64,000 nucleotides of DNA from a virus, in IMG/VR virus record IMGVR_UViG_3300041405_000133, positions 1 through 64,000 of that record; one strand, written 5' to 3'. A program made the position numbers and the translations under genes. The notes below the pieces were generated by a model. It was not told where the DNA came from, did not search any database, and worked only from the letters and a program-made list of their open reading frames with translations. Positions 15,681 through 24,945 of the stretch are shown here, one piece after another (the stretch's first letter is position 1; the number at the start of each line of letters is the position of its first letter).

Positions 15681-17909
15681 TTAGATACCCAGGAAGTTCT
15701 TTCTACGCGCTTCGGTCAGGAGCTCATATCCGACGAGACTATCGTCGATGATCAGACTACCCAGCGGTTGGTCAGGGATCGGAAGATACCCAACAACATC
15801 CGTCTGAACAATCTCGCTGATGTCAGTCTGAGGACTTTCAATCAACGTCATTCTTGGAAGCGGCATGTCGATCTGTTGTTTCAGCTCGATGCTACCTACA
15901 AGCTTGATACCAACGTCAGCAGGGACCTTAGCCATTACCCGTAGGTCTCTGGCGGTCATGTTGACTTTCGGATACGGCATCAACTGCTGCATGTACATCT
16001 TGCCGTTTTCATGAAGATTCATGATAGTAGGCAGAGGGTTCTCTACGTCGTAGTAACTGTCGGACCATTCTTTAGGAACGGAAAGCTTTGGGAACTTACC
16101 ATCAACAATCTTAATAGGACTGTCGTTGATCTGACCGATGTATTGAACCGTGTACGAAGACAGCGCTGTCATGACGCGAAGCATCGCAGAGTGGACTTCA
16201 CGCACCCGCGTTGCGTTAGAAAGATTACTACCTGTAGCTGTGTTGAAGATCTGGTCAGCCATCATGGAGAATTCGAGATCCCCCATTCCGGTAATGTCGA
16301 TGCCGACACTATTCAACCAGTTGTCGTAGTTCATCTCACCCGCAAGGTCAATGCGGATGTCCATGTAGCAATGGTCGATGATCGTGTGCAGCTCACCTTC
16401 GGCTTTGTAGTCGCCGTTGTAGTTCCGCATGTCACGATGATGCAACATCAAAGCTTGAATTTCTTTACAGGTGTCGCGGAATGCTTCGATGCTGACGTAC
16501 GTACCGATCTGCACCTGAGTATCCAGAATGTAGTCGATGTAGTATTCAGGCACCTTCTTACGCGTTGTCATGCTCATCAACCTTTCCTTGGTAGGCAAAG
16601 GGATACGACGAACACGACGAGCGTTCACGATCGGAACATGAGAAAGCTTCTGACCGATAGAACGGTTGTAGGCGTAGAGGTAGAAAATAAAGGCATTCTT
16701 AACCGAGAGACGGTAGAGATCACCGTTTGCAGGGTTAGTGAACACGACCACTGAATTAAAGCGTTTGTAATGCGCCAAGTAGATCCAATGGTTGAGCAAC
16801 ACCTCTGTCAGCGTGAATGGCTCAGCATCAGTCCGGTCAACCACGTTCGATTCGAGTACCTTGGTCTTAAGCCTGTTGCCCTTGAACTTGTTCATCTCAG
16901 CGAAGACATCTTCTACGACGTCGTCCTGAATAACGATGTTGTCACGAGCTAGCGGAGTCTCGAGTTCCAGAAGTTCCTGAGGACTCTTAACGCTGCTACC
17001 CATCGCAGGCTCAATGCCGTTAATGGTCTTACGAACGAATACAACCAGTGGCTTCAGATCAATCGTCAGCCTTTCGTAGTCGTGCTCAAGATCGTAGCCT
17101 GCCAACGAGAAGCCGCGGTCAGTCAGATACTTCTGAGTAATCAGATCGAACGTCTCGCCACGACCGAGGTTCAAGTTCAAGTAACGGATGTTCCGGTACG
17201 TAAACAGTTTCTGCTTCAGCGTCATGAGATCGAACTCATCACCTACAGCTTGGTTAAAGCTGCTGATGTATTGACGCAGGTGGTAACTGTGGGCCTGATC
17301 CGTTTTGCAGACAGCCTTACGACTGTTCAATACCACTTGAGTCAGGCGGGTATAAAGGATACCTAAGAACGCTGGATAGTAGAACGGCTCGAACAATGCG
17401 TAGTCCGAGTTATCCCACCGTTTAAAGCAATGGGTGATGTAACGCTGGATATCAGGAATCAACTGTTGCTCTGAGGCTTCCACCAGAGACGCGTCATACT
17501 TGAGGATAGTATGGTCAGCGGCTTGGATAGCTGTCCCTATGTCAATCGGGTTAACGATCCCGTTGATCAGCATTTGTTGATCCGGGTAAGCCGCTACCAA
17601 TTCCTGATAGTAGCTGCTCCCGTAGGTGTATTCCTTTCTCGTTGCAGCGTGGATCTTTAAGTTGGCTTGTGTGAAGTCAATGATCGTGTTGTCATCGAGG
17701 GAGGTTACTTGCATCATCACGTTACTGGAATGATACAAACCCGCGTTGTTCCTGTAGTACTTCCAGGTGTACGGATCATTGAGATCGACAGCTATCCCCG
17801 CTTTAAGTAACCGCCGGTTCATCATGTCGGCAGTGTAGCTACTTTTAATCACGAGTGTCGCGACAAGCTTTATAATGCTTTTGATGTAAAGCCTGTAGTA
17901 GGCATTCAT
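15681..17909 (-). CDS. Large virion structural protein
   Basis: 742 aa; SD GGGGT before ATG 17909. The N-terminus has an amphipathic/hydrophobic helix (YRLYIKSIIKLVATLVIKSS). The remainder is a soluble mix of helices and strands with many tyrosines, no nucleotide-binding or hydrolase motif, and an Asp/Ile/Pro-rich C-terminus (ADVGIKLVGSIELKQQIDMPLPRM). It is first in a block of five co-directional structural genes and divergent from the portal-like gene by 32 bp, which places it in the head-neck-tail assembly region of phiKZ-like genomes. Exact role not recognised. Confidence 0.6.
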   Translation of the reverse strand: MNAYYRLYIKSIIKLVATLVIKSSYTADMMNRRLLKAGIAVDLNDPYTWKYYRNNAGLYHSSNVMMQVTSLDDNTIIDFTQANLKIHAATRKEYTYGSSYYQELVAAYPDQQMLINGIVNPIDIGTAIQAADHTILKYDASLVEASEQQLIPDIQRYITHCFKRWDNSDYALFEPFYYPAFLGILYTRLTQVVLNSRKAVCKTDQAHSYHLRQYISSFNQAVGDEFDLMTLKQKLFTYRNIRYLNLNLGRGETFDLITQKYLTDRGFSLAGYDLEHDYERLTIDLKPLVVFVRKTINGIEPAMGSSVKSPQELLELETPLARDNIVIQDDVVEDVFAEMNKFKGNRLKTKVLESNVVDRTDAEPFTLTEVLLNHWIYLAHYKRFNSVVVFTNPANGDLYRLSVKNAFIFYLYAYNRSIGQKLSHVPIVNARRVRRIPLPTKERLMSMTTRKKVPEYYIDYILDTQVQIGTYVSIEAFRDTCKEIQALMLHHRDMRNYNGDYKAEGELHTIIDHCYMDIRIDLAGEMNYDNWLNSVGIDITGMGDLEFSMMADQIFNTATGSNLSNATRVREVHSAMLRVMTALSSYTVQYIGQINDSPIKIVDGKFPKLSVPKEWSDSYYDVENPLPTIMNLHENGKMYMQQLMPYPKVNMTARDLRVMAKVPADVGIKLVGSIELKQQIDMPLPRMTLIESPQTDISEIVQTDVVGYLPIPDQPLGSLIIDDSLVGYELLTEARRKNFLGI

Positions 17910-17941
17910 GACTTACCCCGATCTTAGTAGGAGAGGATTAA

Positions 17942-20800
17942 ATGGCAGCAGATGACGAACGCGCGCAGAAGAAAGTCTCGCAGTTCAGGAATTTAAGTAA
18001 GGCTGATGAACGCGTTCTTGGTCGTCTGGTCACTGACCGTACCGATCCGAACCGCGGTAAACTCAAGGATGTCGATCTCAGTGCCGTGGGGGCCGTAACA
18101 CGCCGCACACTTCGTGACGCCACTGACATTCGTAACATCTTCCAAGTTCAGCCGGACTTGAACATTGCTCGAGAAATCCTGGTCAGCGCTGTGGTATCGC
18201 CAGGCGATCTATCGTCGACCACATTGATCTTCAGTAGCAAGATCGACGGCAAAGAAACGGCGCTCACAGCCCAGATGGTGGATGTCATCGAGAAATTCTT
18301 CATTACTGAGAAGAACCTCGACAAGAAGATCACCGGCTGGATTGATGATGCATTGGTTTGGTCGGGCGCACACCCAATCATGATTATCCCCGAGGCTTCT
18401 ATCGATCGGATGATCAACGGCGCTCAATCGGCCAGTATGGAGTCCGTGGCTAGCTTTGACGGCGAATGGATGAATGGCTGGTATAAGCCAAAAGGCATCC
18501 TCGGTCTGGCTCTACCGACAGCAAAGGGCATCGACTACGTCAGCTTGGAGTCAAGCCAACGGAGGATAAACACCACGGATATGGCGGATTATCATACCAT
18601 CAAGATGATGGGTGATACTAAAGAAACAAAGGGTAAGAAGATCTCTCTCCCTATCCGCGTTACCGACAACTTGGCAGCATTCCGTATGCCGGCCGTGATG
18701 GAAGCCAAACGCACCAAGATGCGCGAATCGGTTTACGGTAACCCTTCGATGGAATCCCGTCGCCGCCGTCGGGCTCAGCGTGAAGCTGATGCTTCTCAGA
18801 ATGCTAATGGTGAAGGCACAGGTGTTGGCAAGAAAGCTGCTCAATCTCCGGGCGCAGTTCACAGCCAGTTCTTCAAACCCCCACAGGGAATGAAGCGTAG
18901 CCGCCTTGAGGTCGTGCCTACTCGTAAGCAGGTTGGTGGCGAAGCCATCGGTCACCCTCTTGAGTATCACCTCGCTATCGAAGCTGTGATGCCTATCTGT
19001 GTTCCGGGTGACCCAACCAACATCGTTGGGTATTTGGTAGCTCAGGATCAGAATGGATTCCCGCTATCATTCTCACGGCGGGTGGATTATTACAGCGACA
19101 TTCGTCGCGGTGCAATGGGTGGTGATCAGGTTGGCTCCAGTAGCCAAGTCTCTGGTGAGTTGCTCAACATGGCAAACGAAACCCTCAACGGGGGTATCTC
19201 GAATGCCAGTGATGCATTGATCGACCGTTTGGTTCAGTTGCACGGTGAGGTGGTTGAACACGACATCATCGCTCGGATCTCTTCTGGTCTGCTCGGTGGT
19301 GAAGTTGAAATCGCTCGTAGCGAGCACATCGACAAGTTGATGTTTGCACGTACCATGAAGAACCAGCAAACCATCCTGCTGTACGTTCCTGCTGAGCTCA
19401 TGATCTACATGTGCTTCGATGTGAACGAGTATGGTGTTGGTAAATCGATCCTTGACGACGCTAAGGCGTTGGCAGCAATGCGTGCAACTCTGCTCGTAGC
19501 CAACATCATCGGCGCTGTGAAGAACGCGATTCCTGGTAAAGACATCAACATCACGTTGGACGCTAAGGACGGTGACCCGGTTGGTACGGTTACATTCCTG
19601 TCGAACGAAGCGATGGCGCTGTCGTATCACCAGTTCCCAACTGGTATCATCAGTGTTCAAGGTTTGGCTGAACAACTTCAGATGTCGGGTTACTCGGTTA
19701 ACGTAACGGGCCACCCTGCTTATCCTGAAGTATCGACCACCATTACCCCGCGTGAAAGCAACTACGTGCCTGTTGACACCGACCTGCTGAACTCGCTGCG
19801 TAGTGACCTGCATCGGGTGTTCTCTCTGACGCCTGAGATGGTCGATGGCGTGAATGAACCTGACTTTGCTACGACGGTGGTGGCTAACCATTTGATGCTC
19901 CTGAAACGCGTCATGGTGCTTCAGAACATCGCTAACCCACAGATCACTGACTACGTACGTGTGTTCACGTATAACTCGGGGATTCTGCTGGAACAGCTGA
20001 TGGACATCATTGATAACAACGAGAAGCTCATCCCTGATGAGTACAAGGAAGATCCTGAGGCTTTCCTCGAGGCTTTCCTGAACTCTCTCGTCGTTAACCT
20101 GCCAGCGCCTAGCACTGACAACCTGACCAAACAGATCGAGTTGTACACCAAGTATTCGGAAGCTCTGGATCTCCTCCTGCCAGCCTACGTTACCGAAGAG
20201 TACTTCCACGGTTACACCAGCGACACGGTCAAAGAAGCAATTCCAACAGTTATCGCATCGCTCAAGGGTATCGAGCTGCGTCGTTGGATGCGTGAGCGTG
20301 GATTCTTCCGTGAGTTGGATATCTTCGTCAACACTGAAGATGGCAGCCCACTGATGAACCTCAACGAAGAAATGAAGCAGCACGTTGCAGCGTTGAACGC
20401 TGGTCTGGGTGATTACATCAAGATCGTGGCTGAAGATGCTTATAAGCATCGTAAGGATCAGGAACGTCTGAAGAAGCTTGACCAGAAAGTGAAAGACGCC
20501 ATGGCGGAACTTGGTCAGGATGAACCAGAGCCAGAACCTGACTTCGATGCAGAAGCTCCAGTGCCGGACATTACCGATCCTGATGCAGAAGAACCAGCAG
20601 CTGAAGATGAGCTGTCTCTGGACGAACCTGCACCGGAAGAGGAAGCTCCGGCTGAAGAAGAGAAGCCTGAAGATGCTGAAGAAACTCCTGAAGAGGAGAA
20701 ACCAGTGGAAGAAGAGGCTCCTGTAGAAGAACCTGTTGAAGATGAACCAACTGATGGTAAGCCTGCGGCCCCTGAAGATGAGTTCAAGCTTGACTTGTAA
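17942..20800 (+). CDS. Portal protein (probable)
   Basis: 952 aa, slightly longer than the phiKZ portal gp129. SD GGAGAGG precedes ATG 17942. The body is a large alpha/beta protein with portal-like features: an early RNIFQVQPDLNIAREILVSAVVSPGDL helix, long helices near 560-620 (MLLKRVMVLQNIA, LLEQLMDIIDNNEKL) and a QI-rich stretch before the clip. From about residue 855 the tail is almost entirely Glu, Pro, Asp and Ala (EPEPEPDFDAEAPVPD, EEEAPAEEEKPEDAEE) to the end. The assignment rests on size, position near capsid and tail genes, and general sequence feel, not on a decisive motif. The gene is followed by a strong terminator. Confidence 0.6.
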   Translation: MAADDERAQKKVSQFRNLSKADERVLGRLVTDRTDPNRGKLKDVDLSAVGAVTRRTLRDATDIRNIFQVQPDLNIAREILVSAVVSPGDLSSTTLIFSSKIDGKETALTAQMVDVIEKFFITEKNLDKKITGWIDDALVWSGAHPIMIIPEASIDRMINGAQSASMESVASFDGEWMNGWYKPKGILGLALPTAKGIDYVSLESSQRRINTTDMADYHTIKMMGDTKETKGKKISLPIRVTDNLAAFRMPAVMEAKRTKMRESVYGNPSMESRRRRRAQREADASQNANGEGTGVGKKAAQSPGAVHSQFFKPPQGMKRSRLEVVPTRKQVGGEAIGHPLEYHLAIEAVMPICVPGDPTNIVGYLVAQDQNGFPLSFSRRVDYYSDIRRGAMGGDQVGSSSQVSGELLNMANETLNGGISNASDALIDRLVQLHGEVVEHDIIARISSGLLGGEVEIARSEHIDKLMFARTMKNQQTILLYVPAELMIYMCFDVNEYGVGKSILDDAKALAAMRATLLVANIIGAVKNAIPGKDINITLDAKDGDPVGTVTFLSNEAMALSYHQFPTGIISVQGLAEQLQMSGYSVNVTGHPAYPEVSTTITPRESNYVPVDTDLLNSLRSDLHRVFSLTPEMVDGVNEPDFATTVVANHLMLLKRVMVLQNIANPQITDYVRVFTYNSGILLEQLMDIIDNNEKLIPDEYKEDPEAFLEAFLNSLVVNLPAPSTDNLTKQIELYTKYSEALDLLLPAYVTEEYFHGYTSDTVKEAIPTVIASLKGIELRRWMRERGFFRELDIFVNTEDGSPLMNLNEEMKQHVAALNAGLGDYIKIVAEDAYKHRKDQERLKKLDQKVKDAMAELGQDEPEPEPDFDAEAPVPDITDPDAEEPAAEDELSLDEPAPEEEAPAEEEKPEDAEETPEEEKPVEEEAPVEEPVEDEPTDGKPAAPEDEFKLDL

Positions 20801-20806
20801 GTGATT

Positions 20807-20841
20807 GGGGTGGACAGGATCTTAATGGTCCTGTCCACCCC
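20807..20841 (+). terminator. Terminator after the portal-like gene
   Basis: A 13-bp perfect stem (GGGGTGGACAGGA, 20807-20819, with its complement at 20829-20841) and a nine-base loop, followed by GCTTTATG. It ends the portal transcript 6 bases after the stop codon. Confidence 0.85.
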
Positions 20842-20909
20842 GCTTTATGCTGCGTGTTAATTATTCACTATCACACTTGCTTTTATGTTAAAGAGCTTTC
20901 TTCCTTATT

Positions 20910-21003
20910 CTAGAGAAGACGTAGTAACCTAGACTAGAAGTCTAGGGGACGAAGTCGACGATGGACTAACGTGAAGGAGTCGTAGACGACTGAACCTCTC
21001 TAG
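20910..21003 (+). ncRNA. Structured intergenic RNA element (candidate)
   Basis: The 304-base gap between 20800 and 21105 holds no credible gene but a multi-stem element. The closing stem is CTAGAGA (20910-20916) with TCTCTAG (20997-21003). Hairpin one is CCTAGACT (928-935) with AGTCTAGG (939-946). Hairpin two is AGTCG (978-982) with CGACT (987-991). A weaker AGTC/GACT pairing (953-956, 964-967) lies between. AGTCG also occurs at 953-957, so an alternative pairing with 987-991 is possible. It is followed by a G-rich tract and CTTTTTG (21029). It lacks tRNA features. A 5' leader element or small RNA are both possible; orientation is assumed from flanking genes. Confidence 0.4.
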
Positions 21004-21104
21004 TTCTTTACTAGGGAAGGGGAGGGGGCTTTTTGCTGTATAGTCAAATTTACTTGGGTGATACATTACAAATCCGATAAGCAATCCCCCGAGGAAACAA
21101 CATC

Positions 21105-21731
21105 ATGATCAGTGGCACGATGAGATTCGCCGTAGGCTGCGTAGTTGCTGCTGGTGGCCTCTTGGTGACTTACAAAGCAGGTATGGACCTGTACGAGAAG
21201 CATCAGCAGAACAAAGAGATCCGCGCCTACAAAGAGGCGCTCAGAATCCACAACAGCTATTACGAGGAAGAATACAAACTACCATTAGCAGACTACATGG
21301 AACGGCTGGCTGTACCGTTTCGGTACGTCCATCGCTTTCCGTACGTTAAATGCACAAAGCCCGAGAAGTACGAAATCCTGATGTGTCCTTTCGGGGTACT
21401 CATCAATCATGACGTAGCGCTGATGCTAGCGTGCGCTATGGCGCGTAAGCAGTTCCAGTACGACTACCCTAAGGTTCTTGGCGGGGGTCCTCTGGTGTGG
21501 TCTGTAGCGCAGACGCGTTATGTCACGCAAGACAATCTGGAAAGCGGAATGAGAGACCTGTTCCACGCCGAGTATACGGCTGAGCAGTATCTCGAACAAT
21601 GCTTGCACTTCCGCAAGCAGATGAAAGAACACAAGGGAGAACCAATCGTTCTCTTCGTCCAGAAACAATCCAAAATCATTCGCCACTTACTCAATGATGA
21701 TTCATTCGAACCCGGCGAAGACATGCTCTAA
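21105..21731 (+). CDS. Membrane-anchored hypothetical protein, 208 aa
   Basis: ATG 21105 is preceded by GAGGAA. The N-terminus has one transmembrane helix (FAVGCVVAAGGLLVTYKAG, about 7-25) followed by a charged helix (DLYEKHQQNKEIRAYKEALRI) and a soluble domain with several Cys and aromatic residues (FPYVKCTKPEKYEILMCPFGVL, FLHYLEQCLHFRK-like helices). An N-in single-pass protein with a large C-terminal domain is the simplest topology. It is followed 12 bases later by the 124-aa gene with a strong ribosome site, so the two are likely co-expressed. Function unknown. Confidence 0.6.
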   Translation: MISGTMRFAVGCVVAAGGLLVTYKAGMDLYEKHQQNKEIRAYKEALRIHNSYYEEEYKLPLADYMERLAVPFRYVHRFPYVKCTKPEKYEILMCPFGVLINHDVALMLACAMARKQFQYDYPKVLGGGPLVWSVAQTRYVTQDNLESGMRDLFHAEYTAEQYLEQCLHFRKQMKEHKGEPIVLFVQKQSKIIRHLLNDDSFEPGEDML

Positions 21732-21743
21732 AGGAGAGTAGCA

Positions 21744-22118
21744 ATGCCTGAAGTTAAAGCAACACTCAGTCCAGAAGTGGAACGTTTCCACAATAACCTC
21801 GAGTTCACCCTCGAATGCATCACCACTCCTGAAACAGTAAAGAAGATCCTCGACGATCTGGCTGCGAAGGGCTACCATCTGGAACTGTGGCAGAAGATGG
21901 CGCATCCTCCCAGGCTTCCCGGTGACTTTGACTTCAACGAAACCTACGAACCTGAGCGAGGCGCTCCGGATGCAGACGAAGGCATCTACGCTAACCTGGG
22001 TTATTACATCGCACGATACACCGGTCTGAGCGTCCGTGCTGATCAGGTAGCATACCTGATGGGTCAGATGCGTGAAGAGCTTCAGTACGAGTTCTTCTAC
22101 CGTCCAGTAACCGCCTAA
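21744..22118 (+). CDS. Hypothetical protein, 124 aa
   Basis: Strong SD AAGGAGAG precedes ATG 21744. A small acidic, soluble protein with a helical first third (VERFHNNLEFTLECI, VKKILDDLAAKGYHLELWQKMA) and an acidic middle (DFDFNETYEPERGAPDADEG). It is last in its transcript, ending beside the 22126 terminator and convergent with the endolysin gene. No family recognised. Confidence 0.65.
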   Translation: MPEVKATLSPEVERFHNNLEFTLECITTPETVKKILDDLAAKGYHLELWQKMAHPPRLPGDFDFNETYEPERGAPDADEGIYANLGYYIARYTGLSVRADQVAYLMGQMREELQYEFFYRPVTA

Positions 22119-22125
22119 CGGCATA

Positions 22126-22169
22126 CAGAGCGTGGGGCAACCCACGCTCTGCTTACTTCTTTTTTTTTG
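22126..22169. terminator. Terminator at convergent junction before the endolysin
   Basis: An 11-bp stem (CAGAGCGTGGG / CCCACGCTCTG) with a GCAA loop, then a T-run at about 22160-22168. Sequence and layout are nearly the same as the terminator at 416. Confidence 0.9.
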
Positions 22170-22174
22170 TCTGA

Positions 22175-22855
22175 TTACGCCGCTTTGACGTACTTCGACT
22201 GTGCGCCTTTGGCCATCTTGTTGTTGACCTTGTGCAGACACTCTTGACGCAGGATGATACCGTCGTTGTTCACGTCCAGACCTTTGTTAGGAACGAACTG
22301 AGCATCGCCGGTTTTCCACATGACGTACGAGTCTGGCTTACCAACAGCTACTGGCCAGATGATCGCCATGTACAGATCGCCGAGATTAGAAATCTTCTTG
22401 GCGTACGGCTTGAAGTGCAGGTAGACGTATTCCAACTGCTCGACCTGAGACATCTTCGCCAAAGCTTCGACGGTAGTGCCCAGACCGATAGCAGTAGCCT
22501 TCATGAACTGGATGAGACCAGTCGCCGAAGATACAGGACTACGGGTACTGGCCTTGAACTCCTCACCGGTTTCCCACGCCATGCAAGACATGAAGTCCTG
22601 AATCATGACAGGCGGGAGGTTGAGACGTTTGATGATCTCAGCCAGCTTGGTGAGTTCGGCTTGAGTGAACTTCGTACCCCAGAGGATCTTGTTCACACCG
22701 AATGGACGCGAGGCATCGACGGTACTTGCCTTCAGTGCGTCAAGCGCACCTTGAGACCTGTTACCCCAGATACCATCAGCGATTCCACATGGGAACCCAG
22801 CGGCATTCAGATAGCCCTGGGTCTCCATGATTACTTCTTTCAGAGTTTGTGCCAC
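22175..22855 (-). CDS. Endolysin: peptidoglycan-binding plus SLT lytic transglycosylase
   Basis: 226 aa. The start is GTG at 22855 with SD AAGGAG 7 bases upstream. Residues 1-45 look like a PG_binding_1 domain (TQGYLNAAGFPCGIADGIWGNRSQGALDALK). From ~80 an SLT-type lytic transglycosylase/lysozyme-like domain follows, with the probable catalytic glutamate in MAWETGEEF (Glu95, or 98/99) and the family motif ATGLIQFM (111-118). An N-terminal cell-wall-binding domain is the arrangement of phiKZ gp144 and EL gp188, typical of giant Pseudomonas phages. It degrades host peptidoglycan at lysis. There is no signal peptide, so release needs a holin or similar. It is the last gene of the fibre block, 11 bases after the 207-aa gene. 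Confidence 0.85.
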   Translation of the reverse strand: MAQTLKEVIMETQGYLNAAGFPCGIADGIWGNRSQGALDALKASTVDASRPFGVNKILWGTKFTQAELTKLAEIIKRLNLPPVMIQDFMSCMAWETGEEFKASTRSPVSSATGLIQFMKATAIGLGTTVEALAKMSQVEQLEYVYLHFKPYAKKISNLGDLYMAIIWPVAVGKPDSYVMWKTGDAQFVPNKGLDVNNDGIILRQECLHKVNNKMAKGAQSKYVKAA

Positions 22856-22866
22856 GAGGCTTCTCC

Positions 22867-23490
22867 TTAAATGGTTTTGAGATGAGACAATGCAACTTGC
22901 ACTGCGTCAAACTCACCAGTCGGAAGGATGACAAGGTCAACATGCTGTTGGACCGTATCGCGGGTGTAATCGATACCGAGGTTCTGAGACGTGAGGCTCA
23001 GAGGCTGGCCAGCGACTGCGTTGAACGTCATGGTCAATTCCACAGCGTCCAATCCAGCCCACTTGGCCATGGTTTCGACGAACACCTTGCTTTGAGCCAA
23101 GATGTTTGCTTTCTCAACAGTACCGAGCATCTCAGCCCCTGCTTCCGCGTAATGCGTGTAGTAGGAGTTAACTGCCCAGTATTCTGCCATGATCGGCGTC
23201 GCTACAAGTCCACGGGTAAACGTGTCGAACCACTTAGTACCGTTGGGAGCATCCAGAAGCGTCCCAGCTGCGTACTGCGCGGCGGTTTCTGGCTTACTCG
23301 AGTAAGTCATCACCTGATACTCCAACACGCCCACAGAAGCTCTAGGGCCGTTACAGACCCAGCGTGCTGCGTGGATGCGAGCGTATTGAGCCAGCCCAGG
23401 CGCTCGGTACAGAAACAGCCCACGATCCAGCCCGGCGTACGGGTTAGTCGATTGGACATTGGTAGGAAGTTCTGGTACTGGCTGTGTCAT
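22867..23490 (-). CDS. Tail-fibre-region hypothetical protein, 207 aa
   Basis: ATG 23490 with SD AAAGGAAA. A soluble protein with no shared fibre module visible, containing helices with Ala/Tyr (AQYARIHAARWV, MAEYWAVNSYYTHYAEAGAEML) and a strand-rich end. It sits between the second fibre cassette and the endolysin. It could be a fibre-associated chaperone, a baseplate part or unrelated. No catalytic motif seen. Confidence 0.6.
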   Translation of the reverse strand: MTQPVPELPTNVQSTNPYAGLDRGLFLYRAPGLAQYARIHAARWVCNGPRASVGVLEYQVMTYSSKPETAAQYAAGTLLDAPNGTKWFDTFTRGLVATPIMAEYWAVNSYYTHYAEAGAEMLGTVEKANILAQSKVFVETMAKWAGLDAVELTMTFNAVAGQPLSLTSQNLGIDYTRDTVQQHVDLVILPTGEFDAVQVALSHLKTI

Positions 23491-23513
23491 CTAATCGTTT
23501 CCTTAAAGGATCA

Positions 23514-24251
23514 TTATAGAGGGTTCCACGACGATGGAAGCTTGACGAGGTTGTCGTAGTCGCCGAGTGTGGCAGGAATTGCAGAACCAATCGGGCTATG
23601 GCTGACGCGGAATGTGTCAATCCGCAGACAGTTAGCAAACGACATCGAAACGATACCAGCAGGACCAGTGGTGATCCTGCCGATGTACATTACCGATACC
23701 GATTCAGGTGGAGAGTCAGCCCGACACTGATAAGTAACGATACCGAACGTCGAACGAACGTAAACGTAAAACGTCTTGTTCGCTGGCGCTGGATCGATAG
23801 CCAGTAGGTTGATTGACGTCGGTTGAAGAACGTAGGGTGTTCCGGACAAGATCGTGTTCATCACACGGTTGCACGATGCCACCCATCCGTTAAACGTCCA
23901 CGACGCATTCACCTGCGGATCAGTCAACTCATCCACCCAACCGTAACTGGAGACAGGGACGATCGAGATCGGAACCTTCTGCCCCAATTTGTTGTTGATG
24001 GTGTTAGCTGTATACGAGCCGATGGTATCCATAGACTCGTTGTGCGGATTGTTTCTTAACGCCTTGTGTGCCGCCAGCGCATCGCGCGCCGGCTTCAACA
24101 GACCTAACCAATCAAACGTACCGATCAGATCAGCGTCATCCGCTTCAAGAGCCAATGCGCGCTTACGAGCGAGCAGACGTTTAATCTGCTCATCGTAGTG
24201 CCTGAAGTACTTACTGACCAGGAGATACCCGGCCGTAATAGGACCTGCCAT
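23514..24251 (-). CDS. Tail-fibre module protein (cassette 2, type C)
   Basis: 245 aa starting MAGPITAG at ATG 24251, which has SD AAGGAGGT; a TTG 24 bases upstream is inferior. It has a helical N-terminal element (RKRALALEADDADLIGTFDWLG), a RNNPHN motif typical of tail fibres, and a C-terminal ~125-residue module (KTFYVYVRSTFGIVTY ... MYIGRITTGPAG ... RIDTFRVSHSPIGSAIPATLGDYDN) shared with the proteins at 28618 and 29350 and with the C-termini of the two ~970-aa fibres. Probably a short fibre or fibre tip; last gene of the second cassette. Confidence 0.7.
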   Translation of the reverse strand: MAGPITAGYLLVSKYFRHYDEQIKRLLARKRALALEADDADLIGTFDWLGLLKPARDALAAHKALRNNPHNESMDTIGSYTANTINNKLGQKVPISIVPVSSYGWVDELTDPQVNASWTFNGWVASCNRVMNTILSGTPYVLQPTSINLLAIDPAPANKTFYVYVRSTFGIVTYQCRADSPPESVSVMYIGRITTGPAGIVSMSFANCLRIDTFRVSHSPIGSAIPATLGDYDNLVKLPSSWNPL

Positions 24252-24262
24252 GGTGACCTCCT

Positions 24263-24943
24263 TTAAGTCGTCCAACCACTGTTGATGTTGGAAGGCGCAG
24301 CCTGAGTACCAGTAGATGCAGGGATAGCCAGACCACGAGGAACTTGAGTTACAGCAGCCTGACCTAGTCGAACAATCTGAACCATCGCCGGCGTATAAAC
24401 ACCACCAGCATAGTTCACAGCGCCGAAGATGATCTTGTTCAAGCTCTCAGTCACGTTGGTTGTAACTGCAACCGAAGCTACGCGGTTAGGCGCAAGTCCA
24501 GTGACGTTAACCACCACGTACTGCCTGGCGGCTGTACTCAAGGTGAGGTTAGCAGCCGCTACGTTGACCTTACGACCTTGGAAGATCATGGTAAAGGCAG
24601 GGACGTTCAACATCCCTGCGCCTACCGTTACTGCTACCAAAGGAACCTTACTTACAGGTACTGCATCCTTTGGATAGTAGTTGACCTTCTGAAGATCGAA
24701 CTGAGTCTTCGACATGCCACCCAACAGAGCGAGAGTATCGCCGTGGGCGTTGACCGTGTCTTCGTGAGTCTTGACTTCCCCACGGATGATGGCAACAAGA
24801 TCCGCAAGCGAATACCCATTGATACGATCCGAGTTGTACGCACGAACGGCGAACTGAGCGGCTCGGTCGATGAGGCGTTTTACTTCCTCCTTCCACAACC
24901 CGAACTTGGTCTCTAAGTTCTGCCGGATCTCTTCTTCCGTCAT
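24263..24943 (-). CDS. Tail-fibre module protein (cassette 2, divergent type C)
   Basis: 226 aa; SD GGAGAT before ATG 24943. It shows the same plan as other type-C proteins: N-terminal helix ending RAAQFAVRAYNSDRINGYSLADL, a mid 'His-Gly' region, KVPLVAVTV, then a C-terminal module with QYVVVNVTGLAPNRVASVAV, IIFGAVNYAGGVY and the ending RGLAIPASTGTQ ... NSGW, equivalent to VGSAIPVTT ... LNPAW in the protein at 28618. It is the most divergent copy. Probably part of the fibre complex with the 978-aa protein, 3 bases upstream. Confidence 0.65.
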   Translation of the reverse strand: MTEEEIRQNLETKFGLWKEEVKRLIDRAAQFAVRAYNSDRINGYSLADLVAIIRGEVKTHEDTVNAHGDTLALLGGMSKTQFDLQKVNYYPKDAVPVSKVPLVAVTVGAGMLNVPAFTMIFQGRKVNVAAANLTLSTAARQYVVVNVTGLAPNRVASVAVTTNVTESLNKIIFGAVNYAGGVYTPAMVQIVRLGQAAVTQVPRGLAIPASTGTQAAPSNINSGWTT

Positions 24944-24945
24944 GT

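Noticed and set aside
19073-20449. 458-codon open frame antisense to the portal-like gene
   Set aside because: No SD, odd His/Val-rich composition, and the plus-strand gene is well supported.
20910-21003. tRNA-like cloverleaf
   Set aside because: Closing stem of 7 bp and internal hairpins suggest one, but there is no anticodon-loop context, no TPsiC motif and no CCA end.
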